DNA from: Isoetes taiwanensis
Lineage: Eukaryota; Streptophyta; Lycopodiopsida; Isoetales; Isoetaceae
DNA: 64,000 nt
NCBI GenBank assembly: GCA_021234155.1
Contig: JAJEKV010000040.1
Coordinates: 5,543,229-5,607,228, forward strand
Direction of reading: 5' to 3'
Part shown: positions 1 through 12,627 of the stretch, piece after piece
Layout of the letters: every line of letters starts with the position of its first letter
How positions within the stretch are numbered: position 1 is the stretch's first letter
The notes under the pieces: model-generated
The model's input: only the letters and a program-made list of their open reading frames with translations
The model's database searches: none
What the model was told of the DNA's origin: nothing
Position numbers and translations under genes: made by a program

Positions 1-729
1 TTAAAGGAGGCTGGAACTGTCGAAGGATGGATTTGTGAAACCCGCCAGCAACAAAAAGTGAAAAGCCTGCCTGAATAGACCTGTGCAAACATCACTTCTG
101 TATAATCTGGATTCTCTTTAAGAAAGGTGCAGAAGGATCTAGGCATGGCGTTCCAGATCCAGGGCTTTTGGATTCAGATCAATCAGGTGCAGAAGAATGA
201 TCAAGCTGGGAGATTCGGCTACAAACAACTAGAAACAGGGCAAATCGGCCCTATAGCAGGAGGCCGATTTGTGCAGGCTAGGGTTGGACTCACAGGAGAT
301 AGGGCCGCATTGAAGGCAAGCAGCGGCCAGCAATTACTGTTCTAGAACAATTTCTGGCCTGTTTCTCTCATTGTTCTGCCTATTTCAAGAGCAGAGCTTA
401 TTCTATTTGTAGCCTATTTGCCCGGCGATCCCCTGTTCTTTAAGATTTCTGCAAATGAGAACACAGAAAGAAGCAGCTTTGATACCTTTTCTTTGCAGGC
501 TTGCATTGCTCTTCTTTAAACTCCGTCGTCGTAGTAGGCCATAGCAGAGGTCCCTAGCATGCAAAAATCCGGAAGAACGGAGCATCGTCCTCTTCCTCTG
601 TCTAAAAACCTTTACCTTTGGTAAAATAAAATGTCGTCCTTTTTTTTTGTCTTTTGGGTAAAGGCACCTAAAGGAACAACTAACAACTACAAATACCGAG
701 CTTCCACGGTTTCACAGTGCAATTCCACA
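1..729. other. No recognisable gene; upstream flank of protease
   Basis: Short open frames occur on both strands, but none has a recognisable domain. The last 100 bases carry an alternative upstream in-frame ATG at 631 for the protease pseudogene. I prefer the ATG at 730 because a clear signal peptide follows it directly. I see no TATA box I would defend. Confidence 0.5.
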
Positions 730-2043
730 ATGTCTACTTCTCTAACATTAACATTGAGGATCCTATTGCTCGTACTAGGCCTAGTCTCAGTCTCAGTCTC
801 AGTCCCGCAAACACATGCAGCAGAGCAAATTAGAATGAATATAACTCATGTACACAAGGGTCTGCCAACATATGAGAAATTGCATCGAGGGGCTGAAAGC
901 AGCCAAAAAAGGAGTGCATATTGGCAAGCTAGACACAATGGTCGCATCCCCCTTACGAGCACACAATCTGGGTATATGATGGACTTATGGATGGGCACTC
1001 CAGCAAAGCGTTTTAGGGTACAAATGGACAGTGGAAGCGACCAAGTTTGGATAAAGTGTGGCCCTTGCTCTGAATGCTCTCAAAATGAAGGAAGTTGTGC
1101 TCCATGTCCCGAAAATGTTTTGTATCCATGGCAGTCTACTTCATTTTCCACCCTTGGATGTAATCCCTATTATGGTTGTGGACCTTTGTCTGGTGCTTCT
1201 TGCGCCCCTCGTCCCAATCCTTTTCTTAGAAATCGTCCTGAATATTCTTGTTCCTATGTGTATCAATATTTTGATACGAAGTTACACTAAGGGGTGTACG
1301 CAAATGTAAGCCATCGCTTTGCCCGGCTCCCCACCTACCAAGATAACTTTCTTGTTGTTCTAATACTCTTGTTGGCCGCTTTGATGGTGATGGTATTGCT
1401 TGGACTAAATTCGGACCTCTTTCTCTTGTCTCTCAGTTGCCCAATGATGGAGTATTCTCCTACTGCCTCGCGCCTTATGGCCAAGATGCTGATAGCGCCC
1501 TCTTCTTTGGCGCCCCTCCCCCAAATCCTTTGGCCGCCTCTACACCCATCCTTGGCAAGGGAATCTACTATGTCCATCTTCACAAAGATCGTTGGAAATC
1601 ACGTGATTGTAAACCGCAATCAACCATATTCAGATCTCAACTCTCATGGTACAATGATTGATTCTGGTACTACGCTCACCATCCTCGAGGAAGGTGTATT
1701 CAATGATGTAGCACGTGCATTCGTCAATGCAATGCCATACGTGCCTCAAGTTCATGTACCTGGCCACGATCTCTGCTTTGATGTTTCACGTGCACCTAAC
1801 GTGCAGGTTCCTCCGCTCACTTTCCACTTCGAGGGGGCTTCACTCAATCCTCCACTTTCAAATTACATGGGCATGGTCAATCCCAATGTCATGTGCTTGT
1901 TGATGTCACGTGCCATTCTACAAGAAGGCGATCTTAGTCCAGTCGGCATCATTGGAAACATAATGCAGCAGAATCATCTTGTTACCTACGATACAAAGGC
2001 AATGAAGATCTCTTTTGTACCAGCAGATTGTAGCAACTACTGA
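730..2043 (+). pseudogene. A1B-type aspartic protease (nepenthesin/CDR1-like), broken
   Basis: Plant A1B pepsin-like proteases are secreted or vacuolar and use two aspartates, one per lobe. From the ATG at 730 there is a hydrophobic signal peptide (about residues 8-30), then the first catalytic motif MDSGSDQVW with Asp near residue 100 and a Cys-rich segment (CGPCSECS) typical of the nepenthesin insert. The second motif, MIDSGTTLT, lies near 1657-1683, and the C-terminal half ends in a typical IIGNIMQQNHLVTYD block and a TGA at 2041. Three breaks are visible: an in-frame TAA at 1288-1290 just before the GVYAN block, a frame change near 1335-1350, and a compensating change near 1580. The middle piece (FSYCLAPYGQ, ALFFGAPPP) reads only in the third frame. 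No intron is needed to join the parts, as is common for this family. Both catalytic motifs are intact. It is either a young pseudogene or a gene with sequencing errors. Confidence 0.85.
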
Positions 2044-2630
2044 GAGAACATGCCTGCACAGATCCAGCTTGTATTCTATTAAGTAGAAGATTGAGGGAGA
2101 TTATGTTACAAAATGGTCATTACATTTAAGAAGATTTCAAAGACCGTGCATATTTCTATCTACTAGTTGCTAATACAATCCTTTAATATCATTCGCTCAA
2201 GGATTACTTACGTGCTCATTACGTTAGCCAAAAGTTCCACAAATTCTCTCGTCATCTAGAAGACTAAAGACCATGTGCATTTCTATCCACTAATAAATTC
2301 CAATGCCATTCAGTAGTTGGAATAACTATCTAAGCAAGTCGAGATTATTGTCAACAATTTATTTGCAATGTACATAGCTAGTGAAACTTAACACGTCATT
2401 ACCCTCCTTTGGTTTTGGAACAACTTGAAGTGATATGTCCCATTTCAGAAGAATTGCCTTTGCTATGATATATCACTTTTTGCATTTTACCTCTATTGAC
2501 GAAGTATTATCCGTCCACCTATATATCTATATTCAAGGGCTAACTGGGATGATCGGGTTGCTTATTGTATGAATCACTTGGTTTTTATGGTTTTTCCTCA
2601 ATGCCGAAACTATACTGTGGACTCTTGAAT
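2044..2630. other. Noncoding flank downstream of the protease
   Basis: AT-rich sequence with no supported gene. A stretch near 2136-2185 (AAGA, CCGT, then TTTCTATCTACTAGTTG) recurs in diverged form near 7857-7908, so part of it is a short dispersed repeat. Confidence 0.4.
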
Positions 2631-4312
2631 CTGATTGAGTATATAATCAAACATAAAATATGGTTGTACTAAAAGTTCTCAATAAAATGTTATGTTTTCA
2701 ATATGGCCATACTTTCTCGAGCAGAAATATATCTAGCTTTGGTATATTCCGGTAATATACCCTCTTATGCTCCATGTGTCTTGGCATATTAACTCTTCTG
2801 TGTTGGCTCAATGTTACAGGAAGTGTTTTTTCTTTGCAAGCTCTAATAATTTTGGAGAAACACTTGATTTTTTTGTTTATTTCCATGCAACGGAACTAGA
2901 GGATATAGCTAGAACTACCAATGTTAGAGGAGGAACCAAGATGAGGTTGTATAATTCTTGAGATTGTGATTCTTAAGGTTGTAGTTCTTGAGATTGTTTC
3001 TAAATTGTTGTATTGATTGTTTCTTATAGATTTGAACTGATGCTCCTCTTATGGGAACTTGCTATGCCTTGAGTATTGGGATGCCAATACAAATATGCAA
3101 ATGACTGGTTCCATCTTCAAACTTCGGCACAAGTAAGTCTTATCTGCATGCTAAGCATTAATAAGTTCTCCTATGTCATGCTAAACTCTTAATCTCTGCA
3201 AAAGGGGCTAGAATGCTGTGATATGTAGCAAGGCAAATGAAAGAAATATAGCTGCAATCAGGTGGAGTCTAGGTCTTTATAATTTATTGTGAACATGTAA
3301 ATGACGATGCTCGATAACGAGTCCCACTTTCTTGTTGTTATCTCGGTCTAGAAGTCAAATTTAAGCAAGATCATGTTTATAGCAATGCTTTTGGAGCAAC
3401 GACTTCATTTGCTAGGCATACTTATGTTTTGTTCACTAGGAACAGTTTCATTTTTTATCTTGATTGACTTAATTTAATTAGGAAAGGTTTTTTTTGCAAC
3501 TTCTCTTTATTAGATTTGTGCACCAAAAAATCTTTAAACTGAGCTAAGATCTATCATTTTGTACTGGCAGTTACTCCAAGAGCCCATCATAACTTGCATT
3601 GTATCTTCAAGATGTTCTTCAGCACGTGTGATGGAGCCTAAAGGAATGAAAGAGAAACCATGGAACCTTTACCATATTATATCATATCCTTTTAAGTCTG
3701 TTCATGACCATGAAGGCAAGACATAAATACATTTAGGGTAGCAGGGATTCTAATACAAGTGTGCACAACTAAGACCTCATCCCCACACTAAGTATTAATA
3801 TATTCTTCTATGTCATGCTGAACTCCAATCTTTGTAGGAGGAGCTGAAATGCAGTGATATCTAGCAAAGCAAGTGAAAGAAATATAGTTTGAGCCTAGGT
3901 CTTTGCAATTTGTTGTGAATGTGTAGATGGGGATGCTCTATTACTGAGTCCTAATTTCCATCTTTACTACTATAATCATCTCTGTCTGGAAGTCAAATCT
4001 AAGCAGGAACATGTTTATGGCAATGCTTTTGGAGCAATGAGTTTGTTTGCTAGGCACAATTCTAAACTTATTCAAGACCTATCATTTTGTGCTGATATTT
4101 CTCTAAGTGCCCATCATAACTTGCATTGTATGTTCAAGATGTTCAACATGCGTGGTGGAGCCTGATGGGACAAAGGAGCAATTGTGGAACCTTTACCGTG
4201 CTACATCATGCCCTTTTCGAGGTTGTACATGCATCGAGCAATCACACTGTTTTTTGTAACTGCACTTCTTTATCTCTTTTTTCTTTAATGCTTCTGTTTA
4301 CTCTATTTCTTA
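2631..4312. repeat. Duplicated noncoding segment, copy 1
   Basis: This ~1.7-kb block is repeated in the same orientation at 13696-15436. The match starts abruptly at CTGATTGAGTATATAATC and ends at TTCTGTTTACTCTATTT in both places, with unrelated flanks. Inside it, an older direct repeat is visible: about 3075-3695 resembles about 3730-4225 (shared landmarks are AATGCTTTTGGAGCAA, GCCCATCATAACTTGCATTG and TGGAACCTTTACC). No conserved reading frame spans it, so it is noncoding or long-decayed coding sequence. The two copies differ by scattered substitutions, so the duplication is older than the LTR elements in this window. Confidence 0.8.
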
Positions 4313-6271
4313 GCTTCAAAACATATATGATTTGGTTGATAATTATATCTGGAACTTGGATATCACATTTTTATTGGTACTTTAATAAAAAAATCAAGAA
4401 CTTAAATCGCCCATGTGAAGAAATTTAGCGTGCTTTTTGTCCACTCTTTGGAAGGAGATGTCAATTTTATTATTAAACGTGTCAGTCTATAAGAATGATT
4501 ATAAATGCTTCATTTTTTAGCAATGTCCAAATCCTTAAGGACCTGCTGAACAAATTTAGAAAGGCTATTTACGTCTTTTATGCTACATAGCAAAGCTATG
4601 GCATTTGCAATCACATATGAACATGTGTTCACTCTGTTCTTGCTTTGTTTAAAGAGGATTAAGTATGTAAGCAGTCATCCTTGTTGCAGGATATAAAGTG
4701 CTTATGGCACAGCTTAGATGGAAATCATATCTCCAGAGGCAATTACAAGATACATTCAAAAGTGTGGATCGCTCGAGATGTAGAAAGGAAGTAAGCAACA
4801 TTGCCACGGTTCAATGACAAAGATGCAATTATGCAATTGCAATTGAAAAGAAGATCAACTCATAAACATGCCCACATTGAATATGTTGTCATATTAACTG
4901 CTGTAATATTGCATTACATAACTTGGAGAAATCAACCTTTCATACACATTATATGACTTAGAGAAATCAACCTATGTTATCCTTATTGAAGAAAGAACGT
5001 AACAAAATTATTATGCGGGACGCGACTAACTAAAAAAGAAGAATTGACCCAAGAAATGGAAGAAATGGCTCAACCACGAAAGGTTTACAAGGAGAAAGCT
5101 ATAAAATTATTCCCCAATCACGTCTTCTTAGGAACCCAACCTCATCCTCAACTGTAAGAACAATTCTATTGCCGTTGCTCTTTTGTATGAAAATGATTGA
5201 CTTTAGTCTTGCCTACCAAACCATTCGTTTAGTTCCTTGTTTGAGCCTCATCCTTGATTTCTCTAAGTATAGTAGGGAGTCAGGTGGTAACATTCCAGTT
5301 CACTAACCTCTTGTGTGATGGACTTATGTCACTTTTGGCGTGCCTATGCTGGTATGAGTTCCAAATGCCTTTCATCTTGGTGTTGTTTATTTTCCTTCAT
5401 GGACCTTAGCCTTTATCGACCCTCATGTGTGCATGATAGTTTTTATTGTTCATCATATCAATAATATAGCCATGCATTTTCCTTTTAAGGGGATTCCTAG
5501 AAATCAAAATTTACTTGGAGAACTTGCTACAAGTGCATATGTTTTTTTACCTCTCATTACATGCTACTAAATTCAAGTAGATTTATTAGGTCTCATCTAC
5601 ATGAAAAACGAGAACCTTTGGCTCACCGATTCTAGGGGGTAGCAAAATTTTGTAAGTGCTTTATAGATTTTGTCTCTCTTTGTTTTGACTTTAATATTGG
5701 AACACTTTGACGTGCTTTGGAACTCGACTCACATGAACACGATCTGTTTCTTCTCTAACTTCCTCCATCCAGCCTCGACATTAACCTGCTACTCCATCCC
5801 TGCCCCAAACTTCACCTCAACCCTGCATTTCTGCTAGTTTTAAGTTTAAGTTTATGTTTCCTGGTGGCCCCGCCTACATCTCCGCCACAGGAACTTCCCC
5901 TGTTTCTTATCCGGCATCTTTGTTTCTTACCCTGTTTCTGCCGTTCTCTCATTATAAAGGAAATTCTTAAAGGAGAATCTAAGTCAGCTTGCAGATTCGT
6001 CTGATGGCTTATATGCACAAACTCAGGAGAGCGGATCAAAAAACCAGGTGGATGGCCACGTGCAAAACATGGCAAGAATTGGCAAAACGAATGTGGGGGG
6101 GTTGCCCATGAAGCGCCCACTTAAGGAAACAAATGTTATTATGATAGACTAATTTTTTTTTCACCTCCTTTTAACATACCACAATGAAGATCGGGTCTTT
6201 AGCTTTCAATTGATCCCACATATCAGAGTTTTTGATAAATTTGGAGTTCTCTATGAAGGTTTTAATTCAGA
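4313..6271. other. No recognisable gene
   Basis: AT-rich sequence on both strands. Open frames up to about 100 codons (for example minus strand 5812-6120) lack any recognisable motif and I do not support them as genes. Confidence 0.4.
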
Positions 6272-6404
6272 AGGCTAAAATTAACCCTAATAGACCACAT
6301 GTGCCCTTCAATAGACCATTAAGTGCCCTTCAATGGACCACTAAGTGGCTTTCTATGGACCACTTGGGACCTTCAATGGACCACATGGGACCTTTAATAG
6401 CTAA
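6272..6404. repeat. Short minisatellite, ~22-24 bp period
   Basis: Five imperfect tandem copies of a unit like CTTCAATGGACCACTAAGTG are seen, with GACCAC/GACCAT recurring about every 22-24 bases. The copies are diverged and no gene overlaps them convincingly. Confidence 0.65.
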
Positions 6405-8549
6405 TGCCTTACTTGTTGTGTATAGCAATAATTATACATCAATGTTTTTACAGATTTATGTCTTGCACTATTCTAGAGGCCTGGCATGGCCCTAAATCCC
6501 CACCATAAGTGTAAGGAGTTTAACCTTCATGGTCTAACAACAATCTAAAAACCATCCGAATAACACACCTTGTTCGAAAAAACCAAAACATGACCAAAAT
6601 GTTTATGAATGTGAAATTAATAACCATTGGAATTTTAGTCAAAATAAATACAAAAATCAATATACATCAAAAAATAATTTTAATGCTTGCTTGAACTGGG
6701 CTGAGCTTTATATATCAGTGAAACAGCAAAAGTTCAAATGTGTCAATTTCAAAAACACAACTACTAAAGCAAACTTTGTGATCTCCCTATTCTTCTACCC
6801 TGTTCAGTGAAGGAAATCTGCAGGTACAACATGATTATAAATTTGTGCTGGATTAGCTAATAATATTTGTATTATTTAAATAATCAACTGAAACTACACT
6901 TGCGCCACTTCTGCTTCCTTATGTAGCATGTCTGCTAACTTCTCCCCATGCCGGGTCTGTGTTTGGCTTGTTTTTTTGCCTGCAGGTCTCAAAGGAGAAG
7001 AATCTTTTTTTTTTTTATTGAATCTAAGTTATTGTTGTCCACAATTTTCTCTAATGACATATCCTAATGTTTCTGTATTTCCTGAACACTGCAAGGCTAT
7101 CAGTCAATGGGTTAGATGAGTAGTAAAGACAATAATAACGACTAATGAATAGTTCATCACAATTTCTGCCATTTTATAACTATAACAGAATTGGATGTAA
7201 CTTAGCGCATCACCATATTCATGATCAATTTTCTAGCATTTGGTAGCCTTTAGGATGTATGCTTTCAAAAAACCTGCAAATTTCTTGTCTACAATGTGTA
7301 GACTGGAGAAACTGTTAACAAATTCAATATAAATTGCTCACCCTGAGCCATATATCCAACTATGGATCATAAAGACCTGTTGGAGATGTGCCCAGAACGT
7401 TCAAATAAATTTTTTGTCTCCGTAAGCTTCATGCAACCATGCTAAGGAGTCAAACCGTGACAGAGATCAAACACCAATTGCTGCATTAGGCATTTTGAAA
7501 TTATGAGCAATAAACATTGGCAAGTTAGATGGCACCTATATTCATAAAACAACACGTTTGGTACAAAAATCTTGATGGTTTATCACTGGAGGAAATAACT
7601 ACCATGATATCATTTTCTTATGAAATTAACATGCTAGATGTCACAATATTTTTTGCTGGATATTTCAAAATAACTTGCTGGCATCCTAGATAAATACAAG
7701 CATCGACTATGAACACATCACCGCTGGATATTCAAAGCCGTTGGATATTACAGTTGCAGAATGCCTTAGGTTGGCAATTAAGAAGAACTAGAAACATGAG
7801 GTAGCAATTTAGGTATATTATTTATAAATCTAGCTAGTTATGCTAATTACATTTAGAATATTTCAAGGACCGTATATATTTCTATCTACTAGTTGTTAAT
7901 ACAATATACTAGTACTGAGTACATTCCAGCACCTCTTTCACGGTAGAAAACACTTTGTTCAACACCAATAACAGCTCACAGATTGTGCATTTGTGACACC
8001 AATGAATATAGTAGTAGCATACATTGAGGCCAACATATAAAATAGGTCTTGTTGTGTGCTCCTGGATTGTATGCAGTAGAGAATGTAGGATCTTTTGCAA
8101 ACGCCAACATGTGATGAGAACAACTAGGCTTACGTTTTCTATTCAAAGTCCCATAATATTGTCCCAAATAAAAGCGTACAGATAGTTGTGTAGAACTTGC
8201 ATACTACATAGTAATATGGGTTACATCAATATGACCAGTATTGCTTTTAAAGATAGGCTTTGCATTGCACCAATTTTGAAATCTATAAACTGGAAAGGTA
8301 TTGCATGGCCTTATCCACTGTGTAGGGCCATCAACTAGAGCACTTAGGGGATTCTCATGTACGTGCAGTTAGTGTACCCACTTCAGTCACTGGTACGTAA
8401 AAGCAGGATTTTAGAGTCAATCAAACATGTCTTTTTCGACATCTTACCTCTATGAATAGACCATCAGCACCAATGAAAATACATGTTCCAGCAAAGGGAT
8501 TAGTTCCCAAGCTCTCTACATGCCACTCCTTGTAGTTTTCCCCATCTAT
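6405..8549. other. No recognisable gene
   Basis: AT-rich sequence with a poly(T) tract near 7005-7017. Short open frames on both strands have no recognisable domain. The copy of the 2136-2185 dispersed repeat lies at about 7857-7908. Confidence 0.4.
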
Positions 8550-8747
8550 GGAAAAACTACAATATACCCCTAACTTTTTGCAAAATTCACAACATACCCC
8601 TAACTTTTAGAAAATTCGTGAAATGCCCCTATGCGGGGCATTTTCAGGGGCATTTTGTGAATTTTTAGGGGCATTTTGTGAATTTTTAGAAAGTTAGGGG
8701 TATACTGTGAATTTTACAAAAAGTTAGGGGTATTTTGTAGTTTTTCC
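8550..8747. mobile_element. Palindromic MITE, ~198 bp
   Basis: The element starts GGAAAAACTAC and ends GTAGTTTTTCC, and most of its length is an inverted repeat of TACCCCTAACTTTT and its complement around a centre near 8635 (CCCCTATGCGGGG). It is flanked by CATCTAT at 8543-8549 and 8748-8754, consistent with a 7-9 bp target-site duplication; the exact length is ambiguous because the flank bases repeat the end of the element. It has no coding capacity. A 7-9 bp duplication would fit hAT- or Mutator-like mobilisation, but the superfamily is not settled. Confidence 0.8.
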
Positions 8748-8754
8748 CATCTAT

Positions 8755-9228
8755 TTACTGGATACAAATGCCAGTAAAAATGCATTAAGAAACAGATATG
8801 AAAGAGATGTTGCATATCTGGATAGTGTTGCATGGTATATTTGTTAAATCTTTTATTAGCAACAAGTTTACATTTACCCCTATTCAATCCCACCATAATT
8901 TGTCGTACTCTCTATAGATTGTCATGGCGTCCTCTTGAATGGAGAAAGAGGGATTGGGCTATAAGGGCACCCCTTATGCAGTTCACTATGAGAGGCAACG
9001 ACTAGAATTTCAATTTGCACAATGCAAGTTGATACATACAAATTCCTCTCCACTCCATGCAAGATATTTTAAGTAACATAGCCATTGTTACGTGGCACAA
9101 TTATTCAATCTAATTGCTCAATATTTTATGTCGGCCATTCAAGTGTTCTTGATTTCAAAAGAAAAATGCACCATATCTATTTTTCAAATTCAGTTTTTCT
9201 GGTTTAGTGAAAAACCTTTTTGGATTTT
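8755..9228. other. No recognisable gene
   Basis: AT-rich interval between the MITE and the poly(T) marking the 3' end of the minus-strand LINE. I see nothing functional in it. Confidence 0.4.
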
Positions 9229-9562
9229 ATTTTTTTTTTATTATTTTTTTTTTTTGTTGTTGAAGGACGTCAGACTTTATTCAATCAAAGAGTCAAATAC
9301 AAGTATAAATGCAGAGACAGGAATAAAATCTCAGCGGATAAGCGGAGACCCACCGAGTGAAGCAACCTGCCTAAGCATAAGAGTGCACATCCAAAAACTC
9401 CTCAAAAATCAATCGCCTCTTGCGAGGGGCAAGTGAAGAACAATGATACGACTTTACAATGTAACCTTGAGCTTCTTGGAGAACACGATTATCTCGCCAC
9501 ATCCGGACCTTTGAAGATTGCCAATCTTCGCTTTTTTCGAATAGTCCAAAGCAACCATCCTG

Positions 9563-12120
9563 CTAGATAGATGAAAAGCCCGCCTTGTAACTCTGTCCAG
9601 TGTACTTGGGTAAATTGCCAAAAGCGGTTGTTTGACTTGTTAGTGAAACCCTAAAAAAGGGAAAACAACCAGTCCCATACCTGCCTAAGGTGTTCACACA
9701 TGAAAAAGCAATGCTCAATGGTCTCGGATCCACGCTTGCATATTGGACACGATTTGATATTCTAGGGTTAAACTTATGGACAAGCACATTAACCCGAGAC
9801 ACCTATGAAGAATCTGCCACCAAAGAATCACATCACTTTAGGATGAAGTAGCTTGTCCCATGCCCAAGACCACACCTTCGCCCATTGAAGAGGAGGAAGT
9901 TGAAGAGACCACTTATTAGGCGGAGGAAGAATATCATTATCAAGCAACAAGCGATATACATAGAGTTCACAAGTTTGCACTCCTTAATTTCTTCAGGACA
10001 AACCCATACCAAAATATCTTCTTGATGTGGCGAGAATAGGCTGTAGAAAATCAGCAACTTTTTGCCAAAGAACTCTATTCCATCGCCCCAATAGAAACTT
10101 TAATCGAAAAGCCTCCCATGTCGACCAATCGGCCCGAGTCATACCATCTTTGCAATAGTTAAGATTCCGCTCTTTTCCAACGTCTTTGAGTCAATGGGTG
10201 CACCTGTAAAAAGCAAAGTGGTTGATTGTCTACCGGAGAGATCCACCAACAAGGTGCGATCAATCAAGCATACTGCGTTTGGACTGATGTGAAATAAAAG
10301 TTTTGATTGTGTGCGGGGAATCTAACAATCCCTTTAAGAATGGAGAAGCATTATGATAAGGCCGCAACTCATAAAATAAACTCCATGGAAGAACAGGTTT
10401 GAGTGTGACTTTACCAAAAGGGATACAAGAGGTAAGAGCACATTGTAATAAGCCGTAACCGGAGAATCATCCTTACCTACTGAGAAGCCGCCAAATGAAT
10501 TTTGAGATCATAACCTTACTCGCAAATGGAAATCATGTCATTCCCAAACCTCCAAAGGACTTAGGTTTTATACACTTAGACCATGCAACCTTCACCACTA
10601 CCCCCTCGCTTCATTTCCACCCCGGATAAAGTTTCTAACAACACCCACAATCTCCTGAAACTTTGAGTGGGAAGCAAGAATGGCGTAAGCCATATAGACA
10701 TGTGTGTTGCTTAAGACATGCTTAGCAACCTGCTACCCTTCCGGGCATAGATAGCTTAGCCGTATCCCACCAAAAAGGTGCCTCCACAACCCCTCGATTA
10801 TAACATCCCAAGCATCGGAAGTTGAAACATGAATACCCATTGGGATACCAAAGAAGCTTGGTTGCCTTCCCATGAGGCAACACCTTCCAGGGGGTAAGCA
10901 AGAACACATGGTGGGACTTCATCATCTAGAGTCCACAAAGCGTAACACTTTTGCCAACCCACCAAAACTCCGGAGGCTAAGGAGAATGTGTCAAGCGTAA
11001 GCTTTGCATTTTGGAGATTATCGATGATCTCTGCTTTCAAAAAGAAAGGTATCATCTGCATACTGATTAATAATTTCTTGAGAGCCATTTTCCATAGGAA
11101 GACCCCTGATCACATCATCCTCAGCAGCACTAGAAAATAATTGTGAAAGCACCTCTGCCACTATTGTAAAAAGCAATGGAGCCAAGGGGCAACCTTGATG
11201 AACTCCTCTACCAACAGGAAAGACAACAGAGGGCTCTCCCTGGAAGAGTACTGTAGATCTTGCTGAAGTATGCAACTTCATGACATCTCTTGTGAATGGG
11301 ATACCAAACCCTGAAGCCAATAAACACTTCTCTAAAAAACCCCAATCCACATTGTCATAAGCCTTACTAAAGTCAAGCTTGAGATACGCAATGCAATGGG
11401 CCCTTATCCTTGCCCAATACATGCCTTCATAGCCGCGACAACATTATCAAGAATACACCTTCCAGGCAAGAACCCGTTTGGGTGGAATAAATTGACTCAA
11501 AGAAGAACAACACACAACTTCTCTGCCGAGAAGCTTTTGTAAAAATCTTATACACTGTAGAAAGCAATGTTATAGGACGCCAATCCGAAATGGTCTTGGG
11601 CTCTTTACACTTGGGAATGAGGGAAATAGCACCTGTGTTAAGAATTTTATCCAAACTTCTAAACCTTCTAGATTCACAAAATGCATTATATGCATAATTT
11701 TAATCCATCCCCAATATTCTTGAAAAACTTCTATTGGAAAACCATCAAGACCTGGACATTTTCCTTTCTCCAATAGGTGAGCCGTTGCGCGTCTCTAGTG
11801 ATATTTGTCTCTAAAATTGAACGTTGCTCTGCTGAAACAATAGAATGCACTTTAGTTAACACAGCTGATTGCATGTCCTCCTGAAATGGTAAGCGATGTC
11901 GAGCAAAGAATACTGCAAAATGATTATGTAGGTGCTGCTTTAGGTGCACCGGATCAGAAACCTCCGAGCCATCTGGGAGAGTGAGAGAGTTAATGTAGTA
12001 GCCATCCTCCTCCGTTTTGCCGCCCTAAAAAAGAAATGAGAACACCTATCACCAGACTTAAACCATTGCAAACCAGCCTTCAACTTCGCTCCAGTAACCT
12101 GCGCAGTCTCAATATCTTTA
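9563..12120 (-). pseudogene. LINE ORF2 reverse transcriptase remnant
   Basis: The ORF2 enzyme of LINEs copies its RNA at a nicked target site. Visible in order on the minus strand: KGKCPGLDGFPIEVFQEYW near 11700-11770, SLIPKCKEPKTISDWRPITLL near 11540-11640, the catalytic block LDFSKAYDNVDW near 11350, GVHQGCPLAPLLF near 11180 and QYADDTFLF near 11040. The two conserved Asp positions (FSKAYD block and YADD) are present. The C-terminal zinc-binding motif CPICKRGSETIEHCFFMCEH reads at about 9697-9752. The pieces lie in several frames. No endonuclease domain precedes them. Confidence 0.85.
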
Positions 12121-12131
12121 ATTTCTTGTAA

Positions 12132-12627
12132 GATCTGTTTCTCTCTAATGCCAGAAGAAGGAATGTGAGCTCTGCATATTTGTAACTCCCGATATAAAGG
12201 TCAAAATGACCTCTTGGCCTCAACCACTTTACGATGACCCCATTCCTTAGCAAAGGATTTGACCGCCGCCATGGCAGCTACAACCCTTGACATCTCCCTG
12301 GATGAAGCGAATGCCTGTGACCACGCATTCGCTTCATCCATTTTTTTTTCTCTGTTTCTCTCTAATGCCAGAAGAAGGAATGTGAGCTCTGCATATTTGT
12401 AACTCTAAAAGAAGATCTGTTTCTCTCTAATGCCAGAAGAAGGAATGTGAGCTCTGCATATTTGTAACTCCTGATATAAGGCTGTCAAATGACCTCTGGC
12501 CTCAACCACTTTACGATGACCCCATTCCTTAGCAAAGGATTTGACCGCCGCCATGGCAGCTACAACCTCTGACATCCCCCTGGATGAAGCGAATGCCTGT
12601 GACCACGCATTCGCTTCATCCATTCGC
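12132..12627. repeat. Tandem duplication at the LINE 5' end, with hairpins
   Basis: A ~215-bp segment beginning GATCTGTTTCTCTCTAATG occurs at 12132-12348 and again at 12414-12627, with a partial third copy (about 55 bp) at 12351-12405 between them. Each full copy ends in a perfect 15-bp inverted repeat, GGATGAAGCGAATGC with its complement around a 10-base loop, at 12300-12339 and 12582-12621. On the minus strand the repeat also encodes LINE protein sequence (DEANAWSQAFASSR), so the hairpin is embedded in coding DNA. Confidence 0.85.

Larger units (their letters stand above)
9229..12627 (-). mobile_element. LINE (plant L1-like), 5'-truncated
   Basis: The poly(T) tract at 9229-9254 on the plus strand is the poly(A) tail of a minus-strand non-LTR retrotransposon. 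Reading leftward from about 12627 come a linker typical of LINE ORF2 (FKSGDRCSHFFF near 12040), the reverse transcriptase, the C-terminal thumb region and a zinc-binding RNase-like tail. The endonuclease domain and ORF1 are absent, as expected for 5' truncation during target-primed reverse transcription. The coding region is broken by many frameshifts and stops. I could not identify target-site duplications. The 5' end carries an internal tandem duplication described separately. Confidence 0.85.

Noticed and set aside
5812-6120. 102-codon minus-strand frame
   Set aside because: Low-complexity, no recognisable domain, no supporting signals.
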